Source of the DNA: Lentisphaerae bacterium GWF2_50_93
Lineage (GTDB): Bacteria; Verrucomicrobiota; Lentisphaeria; Victivallales; GWF2-50-93
NCBI GenBank assembly: GCA_001804815.1
Contig: MHBI01000065.1
Coordinates: forward strand, 4,778 to 68,777
Direction: 5' to 3'
Length of the DNA stretch: 64,000 nucleotides
This document shows positions 1 through 6,223 of the stretch, piece by piece; position 1 is the stretch's first letter; every line of letters starts with the position of its first letter. The notes beneath the pieces are model-generated. The model ran no database searches and had not been told where the DNA came from. It worked only from the letters and a program-made list of their open reading frames with translations. The position numbers and the translations under genes were made by a program.

Positions 1-10
1 GATAAAGACT

Positions 11-96
11 GCCAGCAGGTCGTAGATCCCGGCCGCGGAGTGCGTCGGGAGGTGCTGGCGGTCCGGCAAGACGGTACGCCGCCACCCTTGGCGGCA
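11..96. repeat. Intergenic palindromic repeat, family A (copy 1)
   Basis: An imperfect hairpin whose arms carry GGTGCTGGCGGTCC and GGTACGCCGCCACCC. It matches the hairpin at 2371-2424 but carries about 25-30 extra bases in the left arm (around 20-47). It lies downstream of glpK and has no T-run, so it is a repeat rather than a clear terminator. The family is defined only by the two copies in this window. Confidence 0.75.
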
Positions 97-120
97 GAAT
101 TGTATGATTTCACTTATTTT

Positions 121-148
121 TGTTTATGGCACTGTTGTGCCATAAACA
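121..148 (-). terminator. Perfect 12-bp hairpin just after glpK
   Basis: TGTTTATGGCAC and its exact complement enclose a 4-nt loop, five bases past the glpK stop codon. On the minus strand the hairpin is followed by an A-rich run rather than a U-tract, so it could be a processing or stabilising hairpin rather than an intrinsic terminator. Confidence 0.4.
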
Positions 149-152
149 GAAA

Positions 153-1634
153 TCATTTGAAGCTTCTTGCGGACTGGACCGCCTTTTTCCATTCGGCGAT
201 GCGGGTTTCGCGCTCGTAGCCGCCCATTTTCGGCCTGAAGATCTTGTCGGCCTTCCAGTTCTTTTCAATATCTCCCTTGTCATCCCAGTATCCGCAGTTC
301 AATCCTGCGAGATACGCAGCCCCGAGCGCGGTTGTTTCCGCGATGGCGGAGCGCACGACAGGAATTCCCAGGATGTCCGCCTGGAACTGCATCAGGAAAT
401 TGTTGGTGGAGGCGCCACCGTCGACCTTGAGTGAATTGATCTTGTGCCCGATGTCCTGTTCGAGGCACGCAATGAGGTCGTACGACTGGAATGCTATGCT
501 CTCAAGTGCGGCTCTCGCGAGATGTTCGGCGTTTGTTCCCCGGGTGACCCCGAAAATGCTTCCCCTGGCGTCAGGATCCCAGTATGGGGCGCCGAGTCCG
601 ACAAATGCCGGGACAAAATATACACCGCCGGTATCGGGAACTTTCATCGCGAGTTTTTCGGATTCGGCGGCCGTCCTTATGATCTTCAGCGAATCCCGCA
701 GCCATTTCACGACCGCGCCACCGGTGAAGACTGATCCTTCGAGGGCGTATTCAGTGTCCTTGCCGATGTCCCAGGCGACAGTCGTCAGAAGACGGTTGTC
801 TGAGAATTCAGGTTTCGTTCCGGTATTGACCAGCATGAAACATCCTGTCCCGTAGGTGTTCTTTGCAGAGCCCGTCCTAAAGCATGCCTGGCCGAAAAGC
901 GATGCCTGCTGGTCACCGGCCACCCCGCCAATGTCGATTGACTTTCCGAAAATATCCGCAAGTGTTTTTCCAAACAGGCAGGACGACGGTCTTATTTCAG
1001 GAAGGATTTTTTCCGGTATGCCGAAGATGTCCAGCAGTTCCCTGTCCCATTTTCCGGTTCTTATGTTGAGGAGCATTGTCCTGGATGCATTTGTAATGTC
1101 GGTGCGGTGTTCGCCTGTGAGCTTGAAGATCAGCCATGAATCAACGGTTCCAAAGCAGATATCGCCTTTCTCGGCCTTTTTCCGCAGTCCCGGAACCTTG
1201 TCCAGTATCCATTTTATCTTCGTGGCTGAAAAATATGCATCGAGGAGAAGCCCTGTCTTTTTCCTGATGACCTCGCCTTTCCCGGAAAGTTCCAGCGATT
1301 TGCAGATCTCGGAAGTCCGCCTGCACTGCCAGACTATCGCATTGTAGACCGGCCTTCCGCTTTTCCTGTCCCACAGGATCGTAGTCTCCCTCTGGTTGGT
1401 GATCCCTATGGCGGCTATCTGGCCTGATCCTACGCCGGCGGCCCTCATGGCCTTGAGAGCTACAGTTTTCTGCGAAGTCCATATCTCTTCGGGATTGTGC
1501 TCGACCCAGCCGGGCTTCGGGAAAATCTGGCCGAACTCCTGATGCGCTCGTCCAGCTATACCGCCTTTCCTGTCAAAGATTATCGCCCTTGAACTTGTCG
1601 TCCCCTGGTCCAGAGCCATGACATAGGTTTTCAT
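153..1634 (-). CDS. glpK: Glycerol kinase
   Basis: FGGY-family sugar kinase that phosphorylates glycerol to sn-glycerol 3-phosphate in the cytoplasm. The 493-residue product opens with the phosphate loop DQGTTSSR (residues 9-16). It keeps the substrate residues of the family at R82-E83, Y134 and D241, close to the E. coli positions R84-E85, Y136 and D246. The open frame extends 35 codons further upstream, but the ATG at 1634 starts exactly at the conserved N-terminus and is chosen. No glpF, glpD or glpR is adjacent, so the gene stands alone, divergent from the phosphatase at 1710. The 75-bp gap is AT-rich and probably holds both promoters. Length is normal for the family. Confidence 0.95.
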   Translation of the reverse strand: MKTYVMALDQGTTSSRAIIFDRKGGIAGRAHQEFGQIFPKPGWVEHNPEEIWTSQKTVALKAMRAAGVGSGQIAAIGITNQRETTILWDRKSGRPVYNAIVWQCRRTSEICKSLELSGKGEVIRKKTGLLLDAYFSATKIKWILDKVPGLRKKAEKGDICFGTVDSWLIFKLTGEHRTDITNASRTMLLNIRTGKWDRELLDIFGIPEKILPEIRPSSCLFGKTLADIFGKSIDIGGVAGDQQASLFGQACFRTGSAKNTYGTGCFMLVNTGTKPEFSDNRLLTTVAWDIGKDTEYALEGSVFTGGAVVKWLRDSLKIIRTAAESEKLAMKVPDTGGVYFVPAFVGLGAPYWDPDARGSIFGVTRGTNAEHLARAALESIAFQSYDLIACLEQDIGHKINSLKVDGGASTNNFLMQFQADILGIPVVRSAIAETTALGAAYLAGLNCGYWDDKGDIEKNWKADKIFRPKMGGYERETRIAEWKKAVQSARSFK

Positions 1635-1709
1635 GATAAAGCGCCTTTCAGAGATTTTCAAAATATACATTAATGCCATATTAAATAATAATTCAAAAGA
1701 ATATTTATT

Positions 1710-2336
1710 ATGGTCAAAGAATTCTACATTGTAAGACATGCCGAGTCCATGGAGAACATAGGCATAGAAAGCTCGGTGTTCGACCCGGGGCTCTCCCCGA
1801 AAGGGCTCTGGCAGAAGAACAAATGCGCCGAGTTCCTGAAGAAATACTGCGGTTCCCAGACAATCCTCCTCTCAAGCCCGTTCCTGCGCTGCGTCATGAC
1901 CTCCGAGGCGATCGCTTCTGCGATAGGGACGAAAATCACTTTGGAACCCGCCTTGCACGAATATTTTTCCAAGACTCTGTTCAATATTAAAAAAGTCAAA
2001 CTGCCGTCGCTCAGGAAGATCGCCTCCGGGCATCCCCTTGTCGCAGGCGGCTATTCCGATGATAAGTGGTGGCCGGATGCGAACGAGGACAAGGCGGCCC
2101 TTGAAATGAGGCTTACGATGTTCAGGAACAGGCTGCTTGGAGAAGAGTTCAATTCCGACGGGATCGTCTGTGTCGGACACTGGGCCTCGGTCGAAGCACT
2201 GGCCAAATCCCTTGTCCCTTCAATGGATGTTTCCACCGTTGCAAATGCCAGCGTGATCAGGATTGATTTCGACGGCAGGAAATGCCGTCTTGTATTCAAC
2301 AATGAGACTGTGTTCCTGAGTGAAAAATCAAGCTGA
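1710..2336 (+). CDS. Histidine phosphatase family protein
   Basis: Branch-1 histidine phosphatase (phosphoglycerate-mutase-like fold), 208 residues. The phosphoacceptor motif is R9-H10-A-E near the N-terminus. The conserved second arginine is R60 in SSPFLRC, and the second histidine is H157 in VGHWAS. No signal peptide is visible, so it should be cytoplasmic. The substrate cannot be inferred: the family includes sugar-phosphate phosphatases, SixA-type and cobalamin-pathway enzymes, and no neighbour points to one. It is divergent from glpK, so a role in glycerol or triose-phosphate metabolism is possible but only a guess. A strong hairpin with a T-run follows at 2371. Confidence 0.85.
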   Translation: MVKEFYIVRHAESMENIGIESSVFDPGLSPKGLWQKNKCAEFLKKYCGSQTILLSSPFLRCVMTSEAIASAIGTKITLEPALHEYFSKTLFNIKKVKLPSLRKIASGHPLVAGGYSDDKWWPDANEDKAALEMRLTMFRNRLLGEEFNSDGIVCVGHWASVEALAKSLVPSMDVSTVANASVIRIDFDGRKCRLVFNNETVFLSEKSS

Positions 2337-2370
2337 TTGCCGCCATCGGTGGAAAAGAAGAAGAATATCT

Positions 2371-2434
2371 GCCAGCAGGGGTGCTGGCGGTCCGGTAAGA
2401 TGGAACGCCGGCACCCCTGCCGGCATCTTTTTTT
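2371..2434 (+). terminator. Family A repeat acting as terminator
   Basis: A 23-bp stem with three mismatches or wobbles and an 8-nt loop, followed by TCTTTTTTT. It is the second copy of the repeat at 11-96 and sits 35 bp after the phosphatase stop, in the right place and orientation for an intrinsic terminator. The repeat family therefore seems to have been co-opted as a terminator here. Confidence 0.75.
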
Positions 2435-2505
2435 GCTTTCCATTTTATTTCGTCAAATGTCCTGCCACCAAGTTGGTGGCGTTCAATAAAAGCTAAGGTG
2501 AATTT

Positions 2506-3054
2506 ATGAATGTTGCTGTAAAAAACTTCAGGCTTGCCGGCTCTTCCATTTCTGTGGCCCTGTCCTGGAAGAAAAATCCTGATTTCCAAATCCATTCGAT
2601 CGATATTTCAATGGGTAAGGCGGTTTTCCCTTGTCCTGAGCTTGTCGAAGGGAAACCGCCAATTAATCGTCGGGTTGAAACCCGACATACCTGTGCTGAA
2701 GTCGATAAGTACTTTTCAGCAATTGATTCCTGGTTTAAGGGGGCAGCCAGGGATCTTCCAACAGATAATATTTTTCTGGAAAGGCTTTCGCCGTTCCAGA
2801 AAAATATCCTTTGCGAACTTCGCAGCAAGGTGCCCGCCGGAAAGACAATTTCATATGGCGGACTTGCGAAACTCGCAGGATATCAAGGCGCGGCGAGGGC
2901 GGTCGGAACTGTCATGAGCTCAAATCCCTTCCCCCTGGTATTCCCATGCCACCGCGTAATAAGAAGCGATGGATCAGTCGGCTGCTTCCAGGGAGGAGAG
3001 AAGGGAATTCCGCTCAAAAAGGCGCTCCTGGAGAACGAGGGAGTTATTAAGTAG
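2506..3054 (+). CDS. ogt: Methylated-DNA--protein-cysteine methyltransferase, with repeat DNA inside the coding frame
   Basis: Suicide repair enzyme that moves alkyl groups from O6-alkylguanine to its own cysteine. The C-terminal domain (about residues 94-182) is complete. It has the SYGGLA helix start, GAARAVGTVMSSNP for the DNA-binding helix-turn-helix, and the acceptor motif PCHRVI with C148. The poorly conserved N-terminal domain contains about 25 residues (38-62) encoded by a palindromic intergenic repeat that stays in frame (see the entry at 2617). The last codon and TAG stop also fall in another repeat (3049-3117). The catalytic half looks functional. The N-terminal half may be tolerated as a linker, or the start may lie downstream of the repeat. 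No ada-like regulator is adjacent. Confidence 0.85.
   Translation: MNVAVKNFRLAGSSISVALSWKKNPDFQIHSIDISMGKAVFPCPELVEGKPPINRRVETRHTCAEVDKYFSAIDSWFKGAARDLPTDNIFLERLSPFQKNILCELRSKVPAGKTISYGGLAKLAGYQGAARAVGTVMSSNPFPLVFPCHRVIRSDGSVGCFQGGEKGIPLKKALLENEGVIK
2617..2691 (+). repeat. Composite palindromic repeat translated inside ogt (family C)
   Basis: The family C element reads GGCGGTTTT...AAACCGCC, then AATTAATCG, then GTCGGGTT...AACCCGAC. Intergenic copies occur at 57677-57731 and 58603-58660. In this copy the first palindrome is split by a second palindromic module (core CCTGAGCTTGTCGAAGG) exactly at its centre. The composite keeps the ogt frame open and encodes about 25 residues, including CPELVEGK and NRRVETRHT. 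Confidence 0.85.
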
Positions 3055-3117
3055 GTACGTGCTTTAGCATGTACCATGAATTTAAGAATGGTACACCCTA
3101 AAGGGCGTACCTACTTC
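3049..3117. repeat. Family B inverted repeat (GTAGGTACG...CGTACCTAC)
   Basis: The outer arms AAGTAGGTACG and CGTACCTACTT are exact complements, and each arm carries a smaller inner inverted repeat (GTGCTTTAGCAT, CCCTAAAGGG). The ogt stop codon TAG is part of the left arm. Other copies lie at 8302, 30272, 32747 (half), 40147 (half) and 55001 (half). Confidence 0.9.
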
Positions 3118-3121
3118 AATC

Positions 3122-4012
3122 TCACAGCGCCCCGCGCCACGCGTAGGTGGTCAGGAGAGTCGTAATCTGGGCCACGATGGCGGCATGTGCCGCGCCTTTT
3201 GGAAGCTTTATTCCTGTTGAGGCGGCCACGACCTTGTAGTCGTCATAGAATGAACGCAGATTGGCCTTTGTGACCTTTTCGCTCGCTATCCAGTGGTCGA
3301 CTGCGTCGATGATCATGTCCTCGTACTTGTCGAGGATCTGGGTCATGTACAACCCGGCTTTCCTGCATTTTCCGTTCCCGACATTGCCGTTGGGAACTGT
3401 CCTGCGCGCGATTTCAATCAGATCGTTCGCCATGTTGTCGGCGGTGTCCTCCGAACCTGATTCGCAGAGGCGGATCCATGCTTCGGATACCCGCCACTGG
3501 GGGGGGTTCCCGTCCTTCCTCTGCAGGAGGATGGCGAAGTACTGGGATGGATCCTTCTTTTCATCGCCCTTGTTGTCATTCCAGGCTATGTTCTTGAGAA
3601 ACGTGTTGGAATAACGGCTGAAAGTGCTCTTCTTGTCGTTGGGGTCGATGACTATGTACTTCTCCTTTTCGTCGACATAGCCTATGACGGCCACCCAGTG
3701 GGCGAAATCCTGGCAGCAGAGGATGGCTGGAAGCCCCTTCTTCAAATGGGCGAGAAGTTTTCTTGTGAAGACATCGCCCTTTTCCTTGTCTGTTATCATA
3801 AGATATTTTGATGTTACGCCATATGCGTCGGCTGCCTTCTTGATCTTATGCTCGTTGATGCCTTCTTCGAATATCACGTAAGGCGAACCTGAAGCCTTGG
3901 CAAGTCCTCTCTGTGTAGCTTCGATCCCTAGGATGTAAAGACATGAAGACAGGCTGCACGGACCGCAATGGCCGGGCAGCTGTGATTCCATTATCTGAGG
4001 TGCGAATTTCAT
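3122..4012 (-). CDS. C39-like papain-fold cysteine peptidase
   Basis: A 296-residue protein with the bacteriocin-processing-peptidase-like (C39-like) arrangement. The nucleophile region is GHCGPCS at residues 14-20 (C16 or C19). The histidine is H105 in HWVAVIGY and the third catalytic residue is D123 in VIDPND. There is no signal peptide and no ABC or transmembrane domain, so it is not a classical C39 exporter peptidase. The C-terminal half (about 150-296) is helical and unrecognised. The gene is isolated between repeat DNA and the tRNA. It could be a cytoplasmic peptidase or a transglutaminase-like amidase. The substrate is unknown. Confidence 0.75.
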   Translation of the reverse strand: MKFAPQIMESQLPGHCGPCSLSSCLYILGIEATQRGLAKASGSPYVIFEEGINEHKIKKAADAYGVTSKYLMITDKEKGDVFTRKLLAHLKKGLPAILCCQDFAHWVAVIGYVDEKEKYIVIDPNDKKSTFSRYSNTFLKNIAWNDNKGDEKKDPSQYFAILLQRKDGNPPQWRVSEAWIRLCESGSEDTADNMANDLIEIARRTVPNGNVGNGKCRKAGLYMTQILDKYEDMIIDAVDHWIASEKVTKANLRSFYDDYKVVAASTGIKLPKGAAHAAIVAQITTLLTTYAWRGAL

Positions 4013-4041
4013 ATTATAAAAATTTCTCCTAAAATTTAATT

Positions 4042-4110
4042 ATGGTGCCCAGGGCGGGAGTCGCCATGTCATCCGACATGGCGCCCCGTCGGATGACTGG
4101 GCGAACCCGA
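4042..4110. repeat. Partial copy of the tRNA-Leu 3' end followed by a hairpin
   Basis: Positions 4042-4063 repeat exactly the last 21 nt of the tRNA gene (including CCA) plus one flanking base (4154-4175). The copy is then followed by a 9-bp stem, CGCCATGTC with its complement, around a 4-nt loop (4063-4084), and by GTCGGATGAC (4088-4097), the reverse complement of the hairpin centre. The copy has no anticodon arm and cannot be a functional tRNA. It may be an old attachment-site footprint or a tRNA-derived repeat. Confidence 0.75.
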
Positions 4111-4154
4111 TTTTTTGTAATTTATATCTTTTCCATTTCAAAAAACAATAACAT

Positions 4155-4238
4155 GGTGCCCAGGGCGGGAGTCGAACCCGCACGGGTAAAACCCGACAGA
4201 TTTTAAGTCTGTTGCGTCTGCCATTCCGCCACCAGGGC
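4155..4238 (-). tRNA. tRNA-Leu (UAA)
   Basis: A class II tRNA with encoded CCA (4155-4157). The T arm pairs GCGGG with CCCGC around TTCGACT. The anticodon stem ACAGA/TCTGT holds the loop CTTAAAA with anticodon TAA, followed by an extended variable arm (CGGGTTTTACCCG). The acceptor stem GCCCTGG/CCTGGGC pairs fully except for a U5-U68 mismatch. A T-rich tract follows on the minus strand (about 4138-4150) and could terminate transcription. Confidence 0.95.
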
Positions 4239-4448
4239 ATTACTTAAAACAGGCATGTAAAATACATTGAACAAATGAATTTTCCATGCTTTTTAGGCTA
4301 TATAATTTTATATAATTTACATCTATGTAAACCTCTTGAAATTGCATGATAGTTTTAAATAAAGGGCCTGTTTTGCAATAATATCGTAAAAAACGCTTCT
4401 TTTATTATTTTAAAAAATAATGAAAACTAATTATGGTTTGTTTTATGC

Positions 4449-4475
4449 TTGACATTATATGATATGTACTATAAA
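4449..4475 (+). promoter_or_regulatory. Putative sigma70 promoter of the pseudopilin gene
   Basis: A consensus -35 TTGACA (4449-4454) and TATAAA (4470-4475) are separated by 15 bp, shorter than the ideal 17. The region around it is very AT-rich (4241-4480). A strong ribosome-binding site, AGGGAGGGG, stands 6 nt before the ATG at 4496. Confidence 0.55.
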
Positions 4476-4495
4476 AACACAGGGAGGGGTATGCC

Positions 4496-5071
4496 ATGAA
4501 AAGGAAATTCACGTTGATAGAAGTTCTGGTCGTGATGGCGATCATAGCCATACTTGCATCGCTTCTCTTCCCGGTCATATCCAAGGTCAAGCTGAATGCG
4601 AGAATAACGGAGGCAAAGTCGCAGATGATACTCATGGAAAATGCCATAAGCAACTATGAGACCGCCTACTTGACCATGCCTTGGAGTGACGGCACTACTG
4701 ATTCCCCGTCCAGTACGCTCAATGACGCCGTCTGGCATGACTGGACATCAGCAGACCAGTGCAGGTATTACGACAAGCTCATGGAATTGCTTGCCTGCTC
4801 AAATACTCCTAATGCATACGGATTGAGGAATACCCGTGAGACGAGATTCCTGCAGCCGCCGCAGAAATTATCTGAAACAGGGATTGTTGATTTCTGGGGA
4901 AACCGTTTTGGAGTAGCCATGGACTTGAATTCAGACGGCAGGATTTCCGGCACGGGAACTCATCTCGATGGCCAGACAGGGAAGATCTTCATCTGGTCCT
5001 TCGGCCCGAACAGGACGAACGAATGGGGCGAAAAGACTCCGCCCAGGGACGATATCCCGTCCTGGAAATAA
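4496..5071 (+). CDS. Type II secretion pseudopilin / prepilin-like protein
   Basis: A 191-residue protein with a type IV prepilin N-terminus. A short basic leader, MKRK, is followed by FTLIEVLVVMAIIAILAS, with the conserved Glu5 of the mature protein and a 20-residue hydrophobic helix. The remainder is a globular GspG/GspH-like domain of about 160 residues. The residue before the cleavage site is Lys rather than Gly, a pattern I associate from memory with Lentisphaerota, where such single pseudopilins are very numerous. No assembly genes (gspD, E, F) are nearby. The gene is preceded by its own promoter and strong ribosome-binding site, so it is an orphan. It is probably exported and membrane-anchored; its ligand is unknown. 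Confidence 0.85.
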   Translation: MKRKFTLIEVLVVMAIIAILASLLFPVISKVKLNARITEAKSQMILMENAISNYETAYLTMPWSDGTTDSPSSTLNDAVWHDWTSADQCRYYDKLMELLACSNTPNAYGLRNTRETRFLQPPQKLSETGIVDFWGNRFGVAMDLNSDGRISGTGTHLDGQTGKIFIWSFGPNRTNEWGEKTPPRDDIPSWK

Positions 5072-5130
5072 ATTTTCTATTGCAGGTGGATAAGGCTCAA
5101 GTAAATGAAATAGACAAAGACAATAAAAGA

Positions 5131-5250
5131 ACAGCCCTTACGGGCTTGACTACCAACAAATTCACAATTCATCATGCAATTAGTTTGTAGTTAATGCCGT
5201 AAGGCATGTTCTCAAGGTAACACAGGCTTTCAGCCTGTAGTTGAAATGAA
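5131..5250. repeat. Family D repeat (ACAGCCCTTACGGGC ... TTTGTAGTTAA)
   Basis: The left part CAGCCCTTACGGGCTTGACTA and the right part TAGTTAATGCCGTAAGGC are imperfect complements around an AT-rich core. A related copy lies at 11932-12004 and a half copy at 61303-61330. Directly after it, ACAGGCTTTCAGCCTGTAG (5221-5239) is a separate short palindrome. Confidence 0.7.
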
Positions 5251-5308
5251 GAGAGAAAAGCAGAGAAAGAAATTGCAGGCTGAAATCCCGCATTACTTGA
5301 ATAGGCGG

Positions 5309-5902
5309 CTACATGCTCTTCACGAACTGCCGTATCCCCTGCAGCAGCATCTGGATGGCGACTGCGGTGAGCAGGAGTCCGACAAGGCGTTCGACAGCCG
5401 ACAGGCCTTTGTTTCCGAGAAGCTTGCTGAGAGTTCCCGACATCAGCAGGATCAGGCCTGAAGCAACACCGGCGATTGTGACGGCGATCAGCCATTCAAG
5501 CCATCTGGACGGTTCACGGCTGCTAAGAAGCATGACTGTCGCAATCGCGGAAGGTCCCGCGATATATGGAATGGCAAGGGGGACGACTAGTGGTTCGCCG
5601 CCTTCGTTTCTCCTGTCGAAAATGCTCTCCGAACTCTGGAATATCAGCTTGAGTGCAATTATGAAAAGGATGATCCCGCCCGCGATTGAAAGCGCCGGTT
5701 CGGAAAGCTGGAAAATGGAAAGGAAGGCGCGTCCGGCGAACAAAAAGAATATCAGGACTGCAAGGGCTATGAGCGATTCCCTGATGATGATCTTCTGCTG
5801 TTTCCTCTTGTCATAGTGTCCAATCGTGGAAATGAAGACCGGCACGTTCCCTATTGGGTCCATGACAAGGAAAAGCAGCAATGTGGCCGACAGCAGGGTC
5901 AT
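5309..5902 (-). CDS. MarC-family integral membrane protein
   Basis: A 197-residue membrane protein of the MarC/YhgN/YchE family. It has six predicted hydrophobic segments and the family signatures FLVMDPIGNVPVF near the N-terminus and PLAIPYIAGPSAIATVM in the middle. The function of the family is unsettled; despite its name it is not established as an antibiotic-resistance determinant. The ATG at 5902 has GGAG 11 nt upstream; the longer frame from 5932 would begin with TTG in repeat-like DNA and is rejected. The gene is single, bordered by repeats on both sides. Confidence 0.9.
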   Translation of the reverse strand: MTLLSATLLLFLVMDPIGNVPVFISTIGHYDKRKQQKIIIRESLIALAVLIFFLFAGRAFLSIFQLSEPALSIAGGIILFIIALKLIFQSSESIFDRRNEGGEPLVVPLAIPYIAGPSAIATVMLLSSREPSRWLEWLIAVTIAGVASGLILLMSGTLSKLLGNKGLSAVERLVGLLLTAVAIQMLLQGIRQFVKSM

Positions 5903-5990
5903 ATTAAACAAGCTCCAAGTTCCAAATCCCAAAATTCAAACGAATTAACTGTCCTGATCAAAAAAATACAGAAAACAGTTGTTATGGGAA

Positions 5991-6062
5991 TAAACCCCGT
6001 AGGAGTTCACAACTTCAGTTGTGTCTTTATATTAGAAAGATACACGCTGAAGCCGTGAACTC
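5991..6062. repeat. Family E repeat (GGAGTTCAC...GTGAACTCC)
   Basis: GTAGGAGTTCACAACTTCAG and CTGAAGCCGTGAACTCCAAC form a 60-bp inverted repeat. A half copy with GCCGTGGACTCCAACTGAAG lies at 28063-28085. Further on (6166-6200), GAACTTCGTGTCCTTCGTGG is another repeat-like string. Together they fill the 320-bp gap between marC and the beta-galactosidase gene. Confidence 0.75.
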
Positions 6063-6223
6063 CAACTTTAGCATCAGCTCAAAAGAGGCAAATTTTAAAT
6101 ACCTTCCAATAGGAAGAATAAACCATTCCGCTATTGAAAATTCAAATTTCCACACAAATTTAATTGCTTCGTGAACTTCGTGTCCTTCGTGGTGAAATTA
6201 GAACAACATAAGGATATAAATTT

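Noticed and set aside
153-1739. Longer glpK start at 1739
   Set aside because: The extra 35 residues are hydrophobic, unlike any glycerol kinase, and overlap the divergent promoter region; ATG at 1634 fits the family.
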